Source: Oerskovia rustica
GTDB lineage: Bacteria > Actinomycetota > Actinomycetes > Actinomycetales > Cellulomonadaceae
Direction: 5' to 3'
Assembly (NCBI RefSeq): GCF_014836555.1
Contig: NZ_JACSQQ010000024.1
Coordinates: forward strand, 13,281 to 66,563
DNA: 53,283 bases
Part shown: piece by piece, positions 51,753 through 53,283 of the stretch
Position numbering within the stretch: position 1 is the stretch's first letter
How the letters are laid out: each line of letters begins with the position of its first letter
Position numbers and translations under genes: made by a program
The notes under the pieces: generated by a model
What the model saw: only the letters and a program-made list of their open reading frames with translations
Database searches by the model: none
What the model was told of the DNA's origin: nothing

Positions 51753-51979
51753 GGAGCCATGATCACAGGCGCGTCCAACACGGTGGGTGTGGTGTTCCAG
51801 GACCTCAGTGTGCGGGGCACGCCTGGGCCGGTGGAGTGCAGGAACCAGGATGGCAGCAACCGGGCCTTGAGAGCTTCGGGCGGGTAGGTGGTGGGTAGGT
51901 TCTTGAACACGGCTCGCAGGGCCAGGGCGGTGCGTTGGTCGAAGTCCCCTCTTTCAGGCGCACCGCGGGAGCGCGTACC
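51749..51979 (-). pseudogene. 3' gene remnant upstream of the ankyrin gene
   Basis: An open frame of 76 codons without a good start encodes a protein-like sequence (DFDQRTALALRAVFKNLPTT ... LLPSWFLHSTGPGVPRTL) and ends with TGA overlapping the ankyrin ATG. It lies in the same frame as the upstream lipoprotein gene, separated only by that gene's TGA. It is probably the tail of a lost gene that was coupled to the ankyrin gene. Codon use (AGA, CTA, CCA) is less GC-biased than in neighbours. Confidence 0.4.
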
Positions 51980-52567
51980 TCATGAGCGATTTCGCCAGTG
52001 GATGTACACGTCGGGGTCGCCGCCACTCTTGACCCACAAATCCAGCAGCTCGGCACGGTCCTGCTCCGACGGAGGGCCGGACATCTCGTACGCCTGGATC
52101 GAGACGAACTGGTCAGGGAACCGGTCAGTTGTCGGGTCGCTGACCTCGAGTCTGATCTTCGAGAACGGCGCATCCGCGGCGTTGATGCCGGCCCACTCCG
52201 ACAGGCTGGCGACGAACTGCGCTTGCTGATCGAATCCCTCCTGGGCGATCGCCCCGAACGCCCAGGACCCGATCCATGCACGATCCTCGGGCCCCGTGAA
52301 CCACACGTCTACCGTGGGGACATCTTCCGGATCGTCCTCGATGACGAGCGAGCGCACCTCGTCCAGGATCTCCGTGGCGTCCTCTGCGGAGACACCCTCT
52401 TCCGCAGAGACGCGGATGCCACTGCCGGCGACATCCGCGTACGCCACCCCGTCGACGGTCGCAATGGACTCCTGGAGGCTCTCGCGGCGTTCTTCCAGAG
52501 ACGGCGCACATCCGGCGAGGGCAGCGAGTGAGAGTGCAGCGAGCAACATCGTGGCAAGACGGCGCAT
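51980..52567 (-). CDS. Lipoprotein of unknown function
   Basis: The 195-residue protein has a typical lipoprotein signal (MRRLATMLLAALSLAALAGCAPS) and an acidic soluble part: SLEERRESLQESIATVDGVAYADVAGSG ... YIHWRNRS. No known family was recognised. The start at 52567 is set by the signal peptide. It is divergent from the next lipoprotein gene. Confidence 0.75.
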   Translation of the reverse strand: MRRLATMLLAALSLAALAGCAPSLEERRESLQESIATVDGVAYADVAGSGIRVSAEEGVSAEDATEILDEVRSLVIEDDPEDVPTVDVWFTGPEDRAWIGSWAFGAIAQEGFDQQAQFVASLSEWAGINAADAPFSKIRLEVSDPTTDRFPDQFVSIQAYEMSGPPSEQDRAELLDLWVKSGGDPDVYIHWRNRS

Positions 52568-52597
52568 CGTCCCATTCTCTCTGACGCCGACGATCGT

Positions 52598-52669
52598 GTG
52601 AGACTTGAGCAGATCGCGGCGCACGACCGTGCGACGGACGTGGTGGACGAATACACAGAGGGCGACTGA
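52598..52669 (+). CDS. Short coupled reading frame before the last lipoprotein
   Basis: GTG at 52598 opens 23 codons (EQIAAHDRATDVVDEYTEGD at the end) whose TGA overlaps the lipoprotein ATG as TGATG. It could be a leader peptide or the tail of a lost gene. No ribosome site is obvious. Confidence 0.25.
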   Translation: MRLEQIAAHDRATDVVDEYTEGD

Positions 52670-53166
52670 TGATGCGACGCGTGGCTCTCGGTGCCGCCGG
52701 AGTGAGTCTCGCCGGGCTGCTGCTGACCGGATGCTCCCCGGCGGGTACGTCTACCCCGGGGACGCCGCCGCCCGCAGCCGCCGAACAGGCCGACCCGAAC
52801 GCCGAACCGGCCGATCCCGCAGCCGTGATCGAAGCCGTAGAGGCCGCGCTTCCTGAATCCCTGCAGGTCGAGGTCGAATCGATCCCGGATGGCCTCACCC
52901 GCGGATGGTCGATCAGCGCGGAGGTGCCGCTGGGCTACGTCGTCACAAGCGGGACTTTGCGGACGGTGCTGGTAGCGGCGTGGGAGGCGTCGCCGGACGC
53001 CAAGCCTGCGTTCGTCGCGTTCAATCCATGGTCGACCTACGAGGGCAAGGAAGGCGCGATCGACGCCCAGCGCGCCGCCGACGAGCTCGGAATCGACTGG
53101 AGCCCGAGCTTCACAGTGGGCGTCGACGTGCCCGACTACGAGATCGAAAAGCTCGCCGCTACCTGA
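52669..53166 (+). CDS. Lipoprotein of unknown function
   Basis: The 165-residue protein has a lipoprotein signal (LAGLLLTGCSP), a Pro/Ala-rich spacer to about residue 50, and a small globular domain (VIEAVEAALPESLQVEVESIPDGLTRGWSISAEVPLGYVV ... FNPWSTYEGKEGAIDAQRAADELGIDW). No family was recognised. GAGGG lies about seven bases before the first ATG. The sequence after it ends in a G homopolymer. Confidence 0.7.
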   Translation: MMRRVALGAAGVSLAGLLLTGCSPAGTSTPGTPPPAAAEQADPNAEPADPAAVIEAVEAALPESLQVEVESIPDGLTRGWSISAEVPLGYVVTSGTLRTVLVAAWEASPDAKPAFVAFNPWSTYEGKEGAIDAQRAADELGIDWSPSFTVGVDVPDYEIEKLAAT

Positions 53167-53283
53167 GACCGGGGCAGCGCTCGTCGCCGATGGGGTGCGC
53201 TTGGTTGCGTCTCTGCGCCCGTCCCGGTTGCCCGACGGTGCGGCCCGCGGCGGCGGACGCGCGGGCCCGGAGACGGGGGGGGG

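Noticed and set aside
53270-53283. G homopolymer as a sequence feature
   Set aside because: It lies exactly at the window end and is most likely a contig-end artefact.

Overview
The window is high-GC DNA, roughly 70% or more G+C by eye, with strong third-position GC bias, GTG starts, ATGA/GTGA gene overlaps, TAnnnT -10 boxes and some apparently leaderless genes. Together with narGHJI, two AA10 lytic polysaccharide monooxygenases and DUF4235, DUF1361 and DUF6457 proteins, this points to an actinobacterium of the Micrococcales. The Cellulomonas/Oerskovia/Cellulosimicrobium group is likely, but that placement is inferred. No rRNA, tRNA, CRISPR array or intact mobile element was seen. The last bases are a G homopolymer, so the right edge is probably a contig end.

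Left part (0-17 kb): pirin, a secreted I36-type inhibitor, an ECF sigma factor and a lipoprotein precede a nitrate respiration island. The island holds narGHJI, the molybdenum cofactor genes mogA/moaB, moaD, mobA-DUF6457, moaC and moeA, a trans-aconitate-type methyltransferase and the nitrate transporter narK. Most are on the minus strand with start/stop overlaps. The genes cover import (NarK), cofactor synthesis, the catalytic complex (NarGHI) and its chaperone (NarJ).

17-24 kb: a LacI-family regulator is divergent from a four-gene operon encoding a GATase1-like protein, a PfkB-family sugar kinase, a duplicated YdcZ-type transporter and a phosphotriesterase-family metal hydrolase. A near-consensus promoter is overlaid by palindromic TTGCGCAA sites. 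I regard this as a coherent catabolic system of unknown substrate and the best candidate for undescribed biochemistry here.

24-34 kb: a serine-hydrolase lipoprotein, DUF4235 proteins, a TPP-riboswitch-controlled thiamine ABC transporter (thiB-thiP-thiQ), a DHFR-like reductase, a lipoprotein and phosphoglucose isomerase.

34-50 kb: three tandem two-domain GNAT acetyltransferases, a GlsB/YeaQ membrane protein, an S4 RNA-binding protein, two tandem AA10 LPMOs with repeat-expanded Thr/Gly linkers, a flavodoxin, a YCII protein, a membrane protein-GntR pair, an alpha/beta hydrolase, a large LuxR-family ATPase regulator, and a protein made only of seven helicase-associated (HA) repeats.

Right end (50-53 kb): an accessory-looking minus-strand chain of short genes coupled by overlapping starts and stops. 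It includes an ankyrin-repeat protein, an unknown 163-residue protein, two short reading frames that need one and two single-base corrections to be open, and a small membrane protein. Two unrelated lipoproteins flank it. The layout resembles a decayed toxin/immunity-type locus, but that function is only inferred.
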